A stretch of 64,000 nt of DNA, taken from Nematostella vectensis (taxonomy: Eukaryota > Cnidaria > Anthozoa > Actiniaria > Edwardsiidae). The position numbers and the translations under genes are program-made. The first letter of the stretch is position 1; every line of letters starts with the position of its first letter. Where the stretch lies: NCBI RefSeq assembly GCF_932526225.1, contig NC_064044.1, forward strand, positions 12,724,084 through 12,788,083. Direction: 5' to 3'. The notes under the pieces are model-generated. The model was not told the origin of the DNA, ran no database searches, and saw only the letters and a list, made by a program, of their open reading frames with translations. This document shows positions 23,201 to 30,807 of the stretch, piece by piece.

Positions 23201-26200
23201 TAGTCACAAGGTTCTCTACAGTGCATGAAAGAGAGAAAAACAAAGGAACGAATGTAGTTAGGTCATTACGAAAGGCGTGTGAGAAGGGATGTCCTCTGCC
23301 TGCAAAGAACTTAGTTTGAGGGAGGGTTAGGTGGCTGCATCAAAGGACAGGACATTAATCACGAGGTTCCGCTATAAAAGGGACAGCTCCTCCCACCCCC
23401 GGGCTCAAGAACAATCAGTTATCAATCAGCCGTCTATGAGTCAACATGTCAGGACAATTGTTCTAAGCGCTAAATTCAAATTTCATATTCTAAACCAAAT
23501 TAAATATCATTCCTAGACTTGTACACCTAAAATGTTTCTATTTATAGTAAAATAATGCGATACCAAGTTGTGTCCGCTTTAAAATACGAGCATTTTTATC
23601 ACAGGGCAAGAATAATTTATGCAGATTCGTCAGATTATGGATGGCGCAAAATTTAAACATTTTGCACCAAACACGCGAGTGAACAGCAAATCATTAATTT
23701 ATCAATCTCTTAACACAACTGTCTTGTTATCTGCGCAATAATAGTTTTATTCCAGCTGACTGGGGTTCATAGATAAGCAATTTTACAGGAGACCTATAAT
23801 TTATAACTGTTAGCGTAGCAGTGTTCTGATTATACTTGCAAAATCGAGCCCGGGGTGGGAGGAGCTTTCCCTTTTATATCGGAACCTCGTGTTTAAGCCT
23901 TAGCTACAAAGCTGTGACTCAAAATTTTAGATATAATTTGGAAAAAGGCTCCTTAATATGGGCCCCTTGAATAATTATGATGGACGACTGACATTATTAC
24001 TCCACTTACCTCAAACAGGAGTTGAAGCAAGGCTTGCACAGCACAGAGGAAGAGGACATCACAACCGACACCAGACAGCGCGCTAGAAATAGTACAAATA
24101 GCACAGATGAGAAACTTGTAAGGGAGGCACATAAACTTAAGGTTGAACTCGAGGGAATCAGGGCCCGGCTTGCGGAGGATACAAAGCAAATCGAGGCCCT
24201 GCAGGCGCAGAAACAAGACGTGATGGCTAAGCTAGATGAGTTAAGACGCCTTCAAGGGGGCAAAACAAAAGGCTCAGAAATGGAAGAGGAGTTAAACAAT
24301 AAGATGTCGCAAATGAAGAACTTGCTGGAGTTTGCTTCGAGGTTCGATGAGATCGTTAGTGGAATGGAAGGGAAATGGAAAGAATTGGAACAGATGAGTG
24401 GGATGCATCGAACGAAGGAGCAAAGCGCGGAGGCGAAGATCTTTCTGGACGAGACGCGGGAGTTCTATACCACCAGGCTAGTTGAGCAGAGGGGAGGAGA
24501 GGGTGGGGACATTGATTGTCGGGGAAATTTTTATCGGATGCTGGCCAAGTTGGAAAGAGAAGAGGAGACTTCGCGAGATCTAGTGCAAAAGAACAGACAG
24601 ATTCAGGAGCTGACGCAGGTTTGTTAGCCATGTGCACTGAATAAAACAAGGCAGGAACCGTCAGCAAGTACAGCACTGAGCACGAAAACGAGGCAGAAAT
24701 TGTCAGCATGCACAGCACTGAGCACGAAAACGAGGCAGAAAGATTTAGCATGTACAGCACTGAGCACGAAAACGAAGCCGGGAGCACGTGAGGTTGTAAA
24801 GATAATTGTGGGCACTATTGCACGTGAACAAGTCTAGTAAACGGCTGGCAAAAAGATGGGCACTCTACCTATGTAAACTTTGAGCACTAAAGCACTTAAA
24901 CACAAGTAAACAGTACTGTTGGCACTATAGCACGTGGCCACTGTACCGCTGGTTAAGAGTACTGTTGGCACTATAGCACGTGATCACTGTACCGCTGGTT
25001 AAGAGTACTGTTGGCACTATAGCACGTGGCCACTGTACCGCTGGTTAAGAGTACTGTTGGCACTATAGCACGTGATCACTGTACCGCTGGTTAAGAGTAC
25101 TGTTGGCACTATAGCACGTGATTACTGCACCGCTGGTTGAGTATTGTTGGCACTATAGCACGTGATTACTGTTCCGCTGGTTGGGAGTACTGTTGGCACT
25201 ATAGCACGTGGCCACTGTACCGCTGGTTAAGAGTACTGTTGGCACTATAGCACGTGATTACTGCACCGCTGGTTGGGAGTACTGTTGGCACTATAGCACG
25301 TGATCACTGCACCGCTGGTTAAGAGTACTGTTGGCACTATAGCACGTGATTACTGCACCGCTGGTTGGGAGTACTGTTGGCACTAAAGCACGTGATTACT
25401 GCACCGCTGGTTGAGTACTGTTGGCACTATAGTACGTGATTACTGCACCGCTGGTAAAAAAGTACTTTGGCACAATAGCACGTGATCATTGCACCGCAAA
25501 TTTACAGTATGCGGGCAACTACACTATACTCCTTCGAAAGGGAGCTGTGGCCACTACATCAAGTGATGCACTCACAAACCACGCATTATTCAGCCTAGTT
25601 TCCATTTCACTTTTAACCGTACATTTGTTGTAGCATACCGTGGCTTGTACAACCCATAACATGCTTTTACTTTTCACTCTATGCACTAATAAGAAACTGC
25701 ACAAATAATTCATTTTACTTATTTCAGATTACTTTGAGGCGAAAATGACCACTGGCGAGCTTAGATCAAAAGGTTGTCCTTTGCACGAAAATTTAAGCAC
25801 TTTTTTGCACGACGTATGCATCTGGGAAATCGGAGGAGTAGAGAATACGTCTTCAATCTTTCGAAAGTTTTGCTCCAACCCAACAAAAGTCGGTTCCATT
25901 CCTTTGTGCAGAAACGTTTATTCAGAATGCGTTTGAGTAAGAACGCTTGCTACGCAGGCTAATTATACTATGCATTTCGTATTAGCCCCTCGCCTCACTG
26001 TACTTTTCTATTGTGATTTGGATCTTCCAGGAGGTCGAATCTCTCACAGCTAAACTACAGCAAAGCGAGCTGCATGCAAAGCCTGATCCCTCTTCCACCA
26101 GAAACAGCTCTGATGAGGCAGACCTCTTAAAGAAGGAGATCCAAACGCTCCAGAAAGAAAAAGACGAGCTGAATGCGTTTGTCAAAGACAGCGTGAGGAA

Positions 26201-28383
26201 GCAGGAGATGTACAGTGCGGAGCTTGAGACCCTTCGACAAGAAAAGGGAGATATGGAGAAGGAGATAGAAGGGTTGAATAGATTCATCAAGGACAGCTCT
26301 ATCCCACTGCTGAGGAGGGAGATTACGAGGCTAGAGGACGCGGAGAAGAGCTCCAAGAAAGAGAAGGACGAGTTGAATCTTGAGATCTCCAAGCGCGATA
26401 GGAAAATCACTATGCTGGAAGAGGACATGACTAAGCGAGAGAAAGCGCGTACAGGAACGCGAGGGATGCGGGATGTGGAGGAGGAACTCCGGGAGGAATT
26501 AAAACAAACCAAGGATAGAGTTGTCACGCTAGAGGTAACAAAATTAACGCCCAAAAAATATATTCTGTAATAGTTCAATGAGTCGAAAAACCTTGGGTTA
26601 TTGATTAAATGTGGAAATACAACACTAAAAAATAGCAATCATCAAACGATCCATAATCAAGTTTGCTACATGAATAATTACTTTTGATTTAAAGAATCAT
26701 AGTGAATTTTGCTTCAACAAGACTGCAGAAAAAGATATTTTTTGCGTGATAAAATGGCAATCTGCACTGAGATCCTCAATGCAACTTTGTAGGTTGAGGA
26801 CATGGTTCAACAACGGTATCAAAGTTTTGTTGGATTACAGCCGAATTCGTTGTTGCGCGACCTCCGCGAATCATAACACCTTGTCCCGTTTGAAATAGCG
26901 TGTAGTCAATCAATGGCTTTCTTGCTTTCACTATCTTTTCATAAACCATTTGACTGCACACAGGGAATTGGTGATGGTGGTATGATTGGCTACGCGCTAT
27001 TCCCAGAAGAGAAACGATGGTGATCGCGTAACGACTACGGCTATTACAACAGCCGCGCATTTAGCAGATCATTGCTGTAGTGCCTGTGAATCTCATAACT
27101 ACCGACGTGAACTGAGTTTGCTTGTTTTCACCCTTGTCTCCCGAACATCAGCTTCTCCACCCTCCCCTCCCCTCCTAAGTCTTTCTCTGATTTCTTTCTA
27201 ACATAAAAACTAACAACTGTTGATTCGACCACGTTTCCCCAGCTGCGACGAGGATTACTAGCTTCGCAACTTAGCGATTGTCAAGGGAAGAACCATGATA
27301 CTAATACGTAATCATTCACTTCATTTCAGGCCGAGCTCGAGCAACTAAAAGCCAAGTCTGAGGAGCGCGTCAAATCCCAGGTGGATGAAATCGAGAATAA
27401 ATGGGCTAAACGACTCAGGTAAGCCAAACTGGCCCCCAAACTGGTCAGCTTATGGAGGGTGTCCAGATTTGCCAAAGAAATAGTCAATGTTGCATCCACT
27501 GTGACTGGTCGGATTAGAAAGGTTTGGCAGAAAGGGCTAATCTTAAATGGTAGGGGGACTCTCCAGCTTAGTACTTAGCACAAAACTCGCTACAGATAAG
27601 CGATCGACAAAAGAATCTGCCGAAACTGACCCTAACCCACAAAATGGTCGACGTTCGAGAGGGAAATACGGCGTATTTGCCACACCGTTATTTTGAAGAG
27701 AGTACTTGAGGATGCATAAACAAATCGTATTGTATTGTATGATTCAATCCTGTAAAAAATCGGACTCGAAACTAAAATTCTGTTGCCCAGAGTCAAAATC
27801 GGCCAAAATGAATGTATGATTGAGATCTAGTCACTATGCCGGACGGCAGCAACAATGACAGAAAATCATAGCTATGATACATCATAGCTATGATAAAGTC
27901 GTTATCCTCTGCAAAACAACGACGTGAGAAGGACGAGTTTCACGATCTTATGAGTAGGTTACTAACGCTGTACAACCCGAGTTTCATTTTTCGCTTAAGT
28001 AGAAATTAGTTCCATGTTCTATTGTCCTCTTATGAAGTTATCATAAAGCGTCCGGTTGATTGGCCTGCCGTTATGTTACAGGAAAGAATGTTCAGAGTTG
28101 CAGGCTGAGCTGGCTGAGAAATTTAATCACGACAAGCGCGTGTGGCAGAGGAAAGAGATGGAACTACAGAATATGGTACGTTAACATTTTGTACTGCTTT
28201 GAGCTTCTTTACCTTAATTTTCTGGGAAGATCTTTATGGACAAAATCTTCACCATCACCACCATATTCATCATTGTCATCATCATCACCATTATAATCAT
28301 CATTGTCATCATCATCACCACCATATTCATAATCATCACCACCATATTCATCATCGTCGTCGTCGTCATCGTCATCATCATTG

Positions 28384-28417
<34 letters not shown>

Positions 28418-28437
28418 TGTCATCATCATTGTCATCG

Positions 28438-28470
<33 letters not shown>

Positions 28471-29757
28471 GCATTATCATCGTCGTCGTCGTCGTCATCT
28501 TACGCACGGTGGATTTGCGAGGAGAATTTCTTTTACCTCTTTCAATAAAAATATAAAATACAATTTAAAATGTGGAACAAAGACATCGTAAGTATTCCAT
28601 TTTATTATCTTAAATACAAATAAATGTTTCACCTTTGAGGCAGGACCACTTTTCCGTGTAAATCTTCTCAGATAATCCAGATGAAGGCCTTGTTGGACAA
28701 GCGAGCAAAAGATGCCCAGGAAGAAAAAAAGAGACTGGAACAAGAATTAGCTAACGTCAGCAGCGGTAGCCATGACAACACCCCTAGCCTCGATTCCAAT
28801 TCCTTTTCTGATGGTGAGCCGCCATCGCCTTCCACCTCGCCAAGACCAAGTCAGAACGGAGGCACTCCGGAAACCCCGGATGCAGACATCGTAGCCAACG
28901 GTAAGGCAGCCAGAAGGATTGGCAAAGTAAGGGTCGTAATACAAGCTCTATATTACGAAATTTAAAACCTGGTAAAAACCTGTTCTATTTCCCTTACAAA
29001 GTGTTTTGGCCACTTACAGGGGATGGAAAGTCCGGGGGGGGGGGGGGGGGTACGTATTGGGGCTCTAAGAAACTTTACTTGGAAAGGGTGTGAATTTTTT
29101 TTTTAATTTAACATTACCCTTTGTATAAAGCTTTCTAGTACGCTAACTGCGATATTGAGTATCATACGACTGACGGCTTTTCTAGCTTCGTTCAATCCGC
29201 TCTGAATTGTTATAGTTTGTGAGCCCTCTTAATTGTTGGACTCTCCGCCGTCGTCATTCTTAAGGTTGATTTTCACGAGGACGCAAGTGTAATGCGTAGA
29301 AGATAGTGAGAACCTTTTTTAGATATGGCTTCAGATCATGCAATTGACACCGCAAAGTTCTGACCAAACGGTACAGACTGTACTAAATATAATTCGTTAT
29401 GCAGTTTAGTTATCGCAGTAAAAAAATCGAGATTTAACTCCCACAGGTGACGCCCTAAACGATCGTGAACTTCGCCGAGTCAGCTACAAACTCACAACCG
29501 ACGAGTGGTCCCAGCTGGGAACCTTCCTAGGGGTACCTGAGACAGACCTAGCCAAGCTGACCGCTATCAATATGGGGCCCCAGGAAAAAGCCTTCCGCTT
29601 GATGTGCCAGTGGCGCTCGCAAAGCCGTCTGGGTAAGAACCAGCTTGTGTCGGAGCTGGCCGTGGCTCTGGAGGAGATTGGGCGCAAGGACGTCGCGCAG
29701 TTTGTTGTGGAGCAGCTGATGTCGGGAAAACCCCGCAAGAAATTCTTCGGATGGTAA
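1723..29757 (+). CDS. Giant two-kinase / two-Ig / coiled-coil / death-domain protein (30 exons)
   Basis: Exons joined by splice consensus and phase: 1723-1829, 2175-2387, 3116-3254, 3896-4068, 4220-4246, 4878-5030, 5196-5241, 5487-5564, 6089-6305, 7016-7297, 7680-8039, 8406-8727, 9062-9197, 10363-10486, 10754-10802, 11350-11376, 12049-12198, 12675-12720, 12826-12876, 13300-13411, 14802-15794, 16887-17064, 19322-19538, 20394-22565, 24019-24618, 26031-26534, 27330-27418, 28082-28175, 28681-28900, 29447-29757. The sum is 8,190 nt, about 2,729 residues, ending in TAA. Order: kinase 28-286, regulatory tail 290-345, Ig 385-478, Ig 515-598, kinase 630-883, coiled coil 940-2550, death domain 2630-2720. 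The kinases belong to the CaMK group, MLCK branch. The 5' end is uncertain: ATG 1723 is the first in-frame Met after a stop at 1654, but a good acceptor at 1737-1738 suggests that upstream exons may exist. Probably cytoskeletal or signalling; substrates unknown. A split into two genes (kinases; coiled coil plus death domain) is possible, but exon 20 ends in a clean donor and exon 21 continues its phase. Confidence 0.8.
2388..2835 (+). repeat. (GAT)n microsatellite in intron 2
   Basis: Begins within 10 bp of the exon 2 donor and continues as GAT/GAC/GGT triplets for about 440 bp. The long Asp, Met or Ser open frames here are by-products of the triplet repeat. Confidence 0.9.
4563..4853. mobile_element. 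Two adjoining fold-back repeats
   Basis: 4563-4672 is a hairpin whose arms are TTCAATAAGGTTGCACTCCG and its inverse near 4653-4672. 4671-4853 has outer arms AGCCTCCTCCGCAGGCA and TGCCTGCGGAGGAGGCT and inner arms around TGGGTTTCCTGTGGC. Both lie in the intron between kinase 1 exons 5 and 6 and look like MITE remnants. Open frames here are by-products of the repeats. Confidence 0.6.
5487..6305 (+). CDS. Exons 8-9: autoinhibitory / calmodulin-binding tail of kinase 1
   Basis: Exon 8 (5487-5564) ends in FLAKRRWQ and exon 9 (6089-6305) starts KSMNAIKAVRRLSSM. Joined, this closely matches the post-kinase segment of vertebrate MLCKs (ARRKWQK...AVRAIGRLSSM), which holds the pseudosubstrate and the Ca2+/calmodulin-binding helix. 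Basic residues and the Trp anchor are kept, so regulation of kinase 1 by Ca2+/calmodulin is a strong inference. The rest of exon 9 is a Lys/Glu/Asp-rich linker without a recognised domain. Exon 9 ends in phase 1 at a weaker donor (GTTGGA). Confidence 0.85.
6543..6669. mobile_element. Short MITE, 127 bp with 22-bp inverted ends
   Basis: TAGGCTGAGGGCAAACGCTG at the left and CACCGTTTGCCCTAAGCCTA at the right are inverse copies with two mismatches. It lies in the intron between exon 9 and the first Ig exon and has no coding content. Confidence 0.65.
6735..6880 (+). repeat. Dispersed repeat family R2, copy 1
   Basis: Shares with 31826-31945 the ordered blocks GGTGCACAGGG-like start, CTTGGCGCCCAA, CTATACCTTTTCTATATGAT and CTATGACTGTGCACCC. 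It lies in the intron before Ig exon 1. Confidence 0.5.
7016..7297 (+). CDS. Exon 10: I-set Ig domain 1
   Basis: One phase 1-1 exon encodes about 94 residues starting AEPAFLNELEDVTVNEGD, with the core Trp in KIEWFKNG (W420) and the F-strand signature DDSMGEYCCVAS. This is the I-set domain family of MLCK (telokin), titin and obscurin. The B-strand position normally held by Cys is Val (ITFEVEVTG), so the standard intradomain disulfide is absent, as suits a cytosolic domain. Placement just after the kinase regulatory tail parallels telokin in MLCK. Symmetric phase 1-1 makes the exon easy to shuffle or duplicate. Confidence 0.85.
7680..8039 (+). CDS. Exon 11: acidic linker plus I-set Ig domain 2
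   Basis: Phase 1-1 exon of 360 nt. It opens with a Glu-run linker, followed by an I-set Ig domain starting PPVFVHEFTDIEVKEGESV, with ELEWYKN (core Trp) and DNDQGEYCCVAMNDAG (F strand). As in Ig 1, the B-strand Cys is replaced by Val (TLDVEVKA). The similarity to Ig 1, including the unusual CysCys, suggests a tandem exon duplication. The acceptor chosen is the AG at 7678-7679. A downstream in-frame alternative would only trim the acidic linker. Confidence 0.8.
8156..8194. repeat. Perfect 13-bp-stem hairpin
   Basis: TAACGCCATGATT and AATCATGGCGTTA are separated by about eight bases. A further copy of TAACGCCAAGATT lies just upstream at 8141. It lies in the intron before the kinase 2 exons. It may be a MITE remnant; no function is evident. 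Confidence 0.6.
8406..12720 (+). CDS. Exons 12-18: kinase domain 2 (MLCK-like, DFS instead of DFG)
   Basis: After a second acidic stretch (residues 599-617) comes a complete kinase domain: GRGRFGVV loop, FVAK (K660), alpha-C E675, HLDLKPEN (D749), then IIDFSLTRKY, so DFG has become DFS (769-771), GTAEYVAPEV, and TDMWSVGVTTYMILSGSSPF. Lys, Glu and both catalytic Asp are kept, so weak activity or a scaffold role are both possible. The domain mirrors kinase 1 exon for exon: 139/136, 173/(124+49), 27/27, 153/150 and 46/46 nt. Only kinase 2 has the extra intron after GTAEYV. Confidence 0.9.
9198..10290 (+). repeat. 42-bp minisatellite carrying 5' splice-site copies (intron after exon 13)
   Basis: From the exon 13 donor (CTCAAG|GTGAGA) a unit of about 42 bp repeats some 13 times to 9770. 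Each unit ends TTATCAAG and the next begins GTGAGAGG. Degenerate copies of the exon end (GTACATGCACCT, CCTAAACCTCAAGGTCAGAG) continue to about 10290. Confidence 0.85.
11094..11292 (+). repeat. Dispersed repeat family R1, copy A
   Basis: Begins GCCGCCATTTTGTCAG, passes through AAATGCATCCATATCC and TAAATAAAGTATTAAACTT and ends AACAATAACAAAGG. The same order of blocks occurs in copies B, C and D. It lies in the intron before the 27-nt exon 16 of kinase 2. Confidence 0.55.
11622..11832 (+). repeat. Dispersed repeat family R1, copy B
   Basis: Contains GCCGCCATTTTATGCTCCCG, CAATGCCGAGTCACACAAAG, CATTTCCATCGGCTAATTCA and the end block AAACAATAACAAAGG. It is nearly identical to copy D over its first 90 bp. 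Its tail was captured in the 158-bp tandem duplication that starts at 11801. Confidence 0.65.
11801..12116 (+). repeat. 158-bp tandem duplication covering the exon 17 acceptor and 5' part
   Basis: Two copies at offset 158 (11801-11958 and 11959-12116) start TTGTATTTTCTATTATAAAC and run through TATTTCACAG (acceptor) into exon sequence ACTCAGCGGTAGTTCCCC. Copy 1 breaks off after ACATCTCCCAG and then runs into the start of copy 2, so only copy 2 leads to the full exon 12049-12198. Confidence 0.85.
12199..12640 (+). repeat. 36-bp minisatellite carrying 5' splice-site copies (intron after exon 17)
   Basis: The exon 17 end TCAAGTCGCCAAG|GTAACGTC is followed by about 12 units of the form GTAACGTCAAATTAATTGAC...TCAAGTCCCCAAG. 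Every unit repeats the exon end and its donor with few changes. The array runs until about 45 bp before exon 18. Confidence 0.9.
12826..13411 (+). CDS. Exons 19-20: degenerate regulatory tail after kinase 2
   Basis: Two short exons (12826-12876 and 13300-13411) occupy the position of the calmodulin-binding tail after kinase 1. They encode a Thr/Ser-rich segment ending LTRSISSMESFLRS, which recalls VRRLSSMSSLL of the first tail. The Trp anchor and most basic residues are missing, so calmodulin binding is doubtful. The Ser-rich context could be a phosphorylation site. Exon 20 ends in phase 1 at GTAAGC and is joined to the coiled-coil exon 21 without a stop. Confidence 0.7.
13550..14632 (+). repeat. 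49-bp CAT-rich minisatellite in intron 20
   Basis: The unit ACTACCACCATAAACACTAT plus TATCACCTCCTACTACCATC and CAT triplets recurs every 49 bp with higher-order variants. It lies between the kinase 2 tail and the first coiled-coil exon. Confidence 0.9.
14802..15794 (+). CDS. Exon 21: coiled-coil block 1
   Basis: A 993-nt exon (phase 1-1) codes 331 residues that are almost wholly Glu/Lys/Leu-rich with heptad spacing, for example ERKRLEEELKTKEKS and LEKERNEAEKKYNSLRKEK. There are no prolines over long stretches, as expected for a rod-like dimer. It lacks recognisable catalytic motifs. The preceding acceptor (TTTTTCCTCTACAG) is strong. Any generic myosin-tail, CENP-E or golgin similarity should be treated as low-complexity coiled-coil resemblance. 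Confidence 0.85.
15773..16345 (+). repeat. ~112-bp repeat carrying exon 21 end and donor (five copies)
   Basis: AACACTGAGGCAGCATCCT, then TAG|GTAAGTGAGACGG at the true exon 21 end, recurs about every 112 bp as GCAGCATCCTCAG|GTAAGT followed by the same intron body (GATGGAATCAAAATAAACAT, CCAGCTCTGATTTGCTCGG). Use of a later donor would read a stop immediately after the first GTAAG. Confidence 0.9.
16887..19538 (+). CDS. Exons 22-23: coiled-coil block 2
   Basis: Exon 22 (16887-17064, phase 1 to 2) encodes EKLQKENADLHSQ through DMQTTT. Exon 23 (19322-19538, phase 2 to 0) encodes SETSSERESETDS through EGKVEKQRQ. The join gives an uninterrupted coiled coil with a short Ser/Glu-rich hinge. The 2.26-kb intron between them carries a TTAA-flanked MITE, a 32-bp minisatellite and a degenerate copy of the end of exon 22 at about 19105-19178. 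Confidence 0.75.
17111..17760. mobile_element. piggyBac-like MITE, 650 bp, TTAA target sites
   Basis: TTAA at 17111-17114 is followed by GGTAATTCCCTTGAA. The exact inverse TTCAAGGGAATTACC precedes TTAA at 17757-17760. A perfect 15-bp terminal inverted repeat with a TTAA duplication is the hallmark of piggyBac-superfamily insertions. No transposase frame is inside, so it is non-autonomous. Internal GC-rich blocks (CGCGCGCGCC) and repeated GTTGGTTAC/GTCGGTTAC motifs give subterminal structure. It lies 47 bp after the exon 22 donor. Confidence 0.8.
17960..19105 (+). repeat. 32-bp minisatellite in intron 22
   Basis: Unit AACGGATCAATTGTGTAATC plus AGAGGGGAGGGG, 32 bp, about 35 copies with small changes. 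It follows the piggyBac-like MITE and ends next to a degenerate copy of the end of exon 22. Confidence 0.95.
19105..19178 (+). pseudogene. Degenerate duplicate of the 3' part of exon 22
   Basis: The frame VVDKLDKLSQKNNKLFKMQM ends ...GCTAACAG|GTTTAA and aligns with DKLDTLALENQRLFDMQ of exon 22, including the donor at the same phase (AG|GT). Upstream there is only a G-run and the minisatellite, without a convincing acceptor. It may be a dead exon copy or a rare alternative exon. Confidence 0.6.
20028..20276. mobile_element. MITE with 27-bp terminal inverted repeats
   Basis: Left end TAAAGCCGCATTGTCACCAG and right end CTGGTGATAATGCGGCTTTA are near-perfect inverse copies about 250 bp apart. A TA-rich flank could be a target-site duplication. 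The right half (CATCGGATATTGTTACGTAATCGAC and neighbours) recurs at 60346-60470, so it belongs to a dispersed family. It sits just upstream of exon 24. Confidence 0.7.
20394..22565 (+). CDS. Exon 24: coiled-coil block 3 (2.17-kb exon)
   Basis: A single phase 0-0 exon of 724 codons starting DIKRIKREKSEMVDKYEDEL. It is mostly heptad coiled coil (ELEEALDCYEESKKEMEQ, LKLEREASNLREEIAELEQE). A Ser/Lys-rich, less helical break lies around 21721-21860 (RRRSSSFSGRSNHSGKS), a possible phosphorylation or hinge region. A second non-coiled stretch lies around 22130-22370. It is the largest exon of the window and has no recognised enzyme motif. It ends GCG TTA GCA AAG before GTGAGT. Confidence 0.9.
22552..23075 (+). 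repeat. Degenerate repeat carrying exon 24 end (intron 24)
   Basis: The exon end GCGTTAGCAAAG|GTGAGT recurs as TGTTAGCAAAG, GTGTAAGCAAAG, GCGATAGCAAAG|GTGAGT (about 22920) and GCGTTAGCAAAAGTAAGT (about 23060), each followed by a purine-rich body with AGTGAAGTGGTTA-like sequence. Confidence 0.75.
23360..23891. mobile_element. Fold-back element with about 47-bp inverted ends
   Basis: CACGAGGTTCCGCTATAAAA at the left and TTTTATATCGGAACCTCGTG at the right are inverted copies, continuing inward through GGGACAGCTCCTCCCACCCC and its inverse. The interior is AT-rich and non-coding. It lies within the intron between exons 24 and 25. Confidence 0.7.
24019..28175 (+). CDS. Exons 25-28: coiled-coil block 4
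   Basis: Exons 24019-24618, 26031-26534, 27330-27418 and 28082-28175 extend the coiled coil by about 430 residues (LVREAHKLKVELEGIRARLA; EIQTLQKEKDELNAFVKDS; SQVDEIENKWAKRLRKECSE; AELAEKFNHDKRVWQRKEME). Phases are 0-0, 0-0, 0-2 and 2-0. Donors are GTTTGT (weak), GTAACA, GTAAGC and GTACGT. Intron 25 holds the CACGTG-bearing 46-bp minisatellite and intron 28 a CAT-rich array. Confidence 0.8.
24640..25490 (+). repeat. 46-bp minisatellite with CACGTG in each unit (intron 25)
   Basis: After three units of about 45 bp (AGCACGAAAACGAGGCAGAA), a 46-bp unit repeats about 12 times: GTTGGCACTATAGCACGTG, then ATCACTGTACCGCTGGTTAA, then GAGTACT. Most units keep the palindrome CACGTG. Confidence 0.9.
28250..28502 (+). 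repeat. CAT/CGT triplet array in intron 28
   Basis: CAT, CAC and CGT triplets from 75 bp after the exon 28 donor. The His, Met and Ile runs of the reading frames here are repeat by-products. Confidence 0.9.
28681..28900 (+). CDS. Exon 29: Ser/Pro-rich linker
   Basis: Encodes MKALLDKRAKDAQEEKKRLE and then a disordered Ser/Pro/Thr-rich segment (SDGEPPSPSTSPRPSQNGG) separating the coiled coil from the death domain. SP and TP sites suggest proline-directed phosphorylation (inference). Two acceptors nine bases apart are both in frame (AG at 28670-28671 or 28679-28680), so a NAGNNN-type three-residue variant is possible. It ends in phase 1 at GTAAGG. Confidence 0.75.
29447..29757 (+). CDS. Exon 30: C-terminal death domain
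   Basis: The last exon encodes about 103 residues and TAA. The pattern is a death-fold domain: RELRRVSYKLTTDEWSQLGT (helices 1-2 with the conserved Trp), FLGVPETDLAKL, AFRLMCQWRSQS (the 'LL..W' helix typical of death domains), LVSELAVALEEIGRKDVAQF (helices 5-6). Death domains form homotypic assemblies in apoptosis, NF-kB and scaffolding complexes. Its presence at the end of an MLCK-type kinase chain suggests recruitment or oligomerisation of the kinases. A short basic tail (GKPRKKFFGW) follows. Confidence 0.85.
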
Positions 29758-30216
29758 TTAAATATTGACAATTAAAGCTATTTCATGTCAAGCGCGACAT
29801 GTAGCGTGCAACATGTATCCTAATTGTTTCCAAGTCAAGCCACTATAAAACATTTTTGACAATTTTGTAGAGCGCGATACGAAATTGTTTGTCAACGCTC
29901 CGAGAAACATTTCCTTGTCGCTGCTACAGGAATTTAGCGCGCGCTCTACAATGTTTTTCGAGGTGGCTAAACTTGGACAAATATTGCATTGTCTCCTAGC
30001 TTACTCAGACTTATTTGAACAAGAATGTCGGCCTTGGCCTCTCTCGTTTAGACGTTTCAGGCTAGTGGCCACTGACGTTCTTAAAAAGAGTAAATGAAAT
30101 AGGCTAATGTTACCATCCCCAAAGCAAACATTTCCCCAGGTTGGGAAATTCACTCGTCATGTAACATTACAAATTTAACAAATTACTGTACTTACGTAAG
30201 TAATGAAAAAATAAGT

Positions 30217-30807
30217 AATAAATTAACGTAACAAAATGATTGTTAAATTTATTGTAATGATAATGTTAACACGCTTTATAGAAAGTTATAGGAAATTTAG
30301 CAGCGAATGGTCGCAAAATATTAAAACCTGTAGTTATAGATTTAAGATGATGCAAGGATTATGACTATCTTTTATATCGCACTGTTTGCACTGTCGATTA
30401 TATTTAAACACCAAAATAATAATTGTTGGCTCTAACTAGGGACGTGTGATGCTCTAACAAACTCGAAACACATATGAAAGAATGTCTGTACACAAAATTG
30501 AGATGGACTTTTTCTCTCACACAGGCTCAAATGACCAGCACCAAGTACACCCACAAGAAAACTATTATGATCTTTATTAATATCATTTGTAATAATGTAT
30601 AAAAACTTCGTACTACTTTCAAGCATTTTAGGCACGGCCTTACCGAATAGAATTCAGGTGGTTCCGGTTATTTATACTTGGAATAGATGAATGGATAGCT
30701 TTTTTAAACATCTATTACGACAGTAGCAATTTTAGGAATAATTTTAGAAAAACAATTTTGAATTATTTTCAAATATGTATAGTATTCTTGTAAGAAAAAT
30801 CAATAAA
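30217..30807 (+). terminator. Candidate polyadenylation signals of the giant kinase gene
   Basis: AATAAA occurs at 30217-30222 and 30802-30807, about 460 and 1,045 nt after the stop codon, in AT-rich 3'-UTR-like sequence. Which one is used, if either, cannot be told from sequence. Confidence 0.35.
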
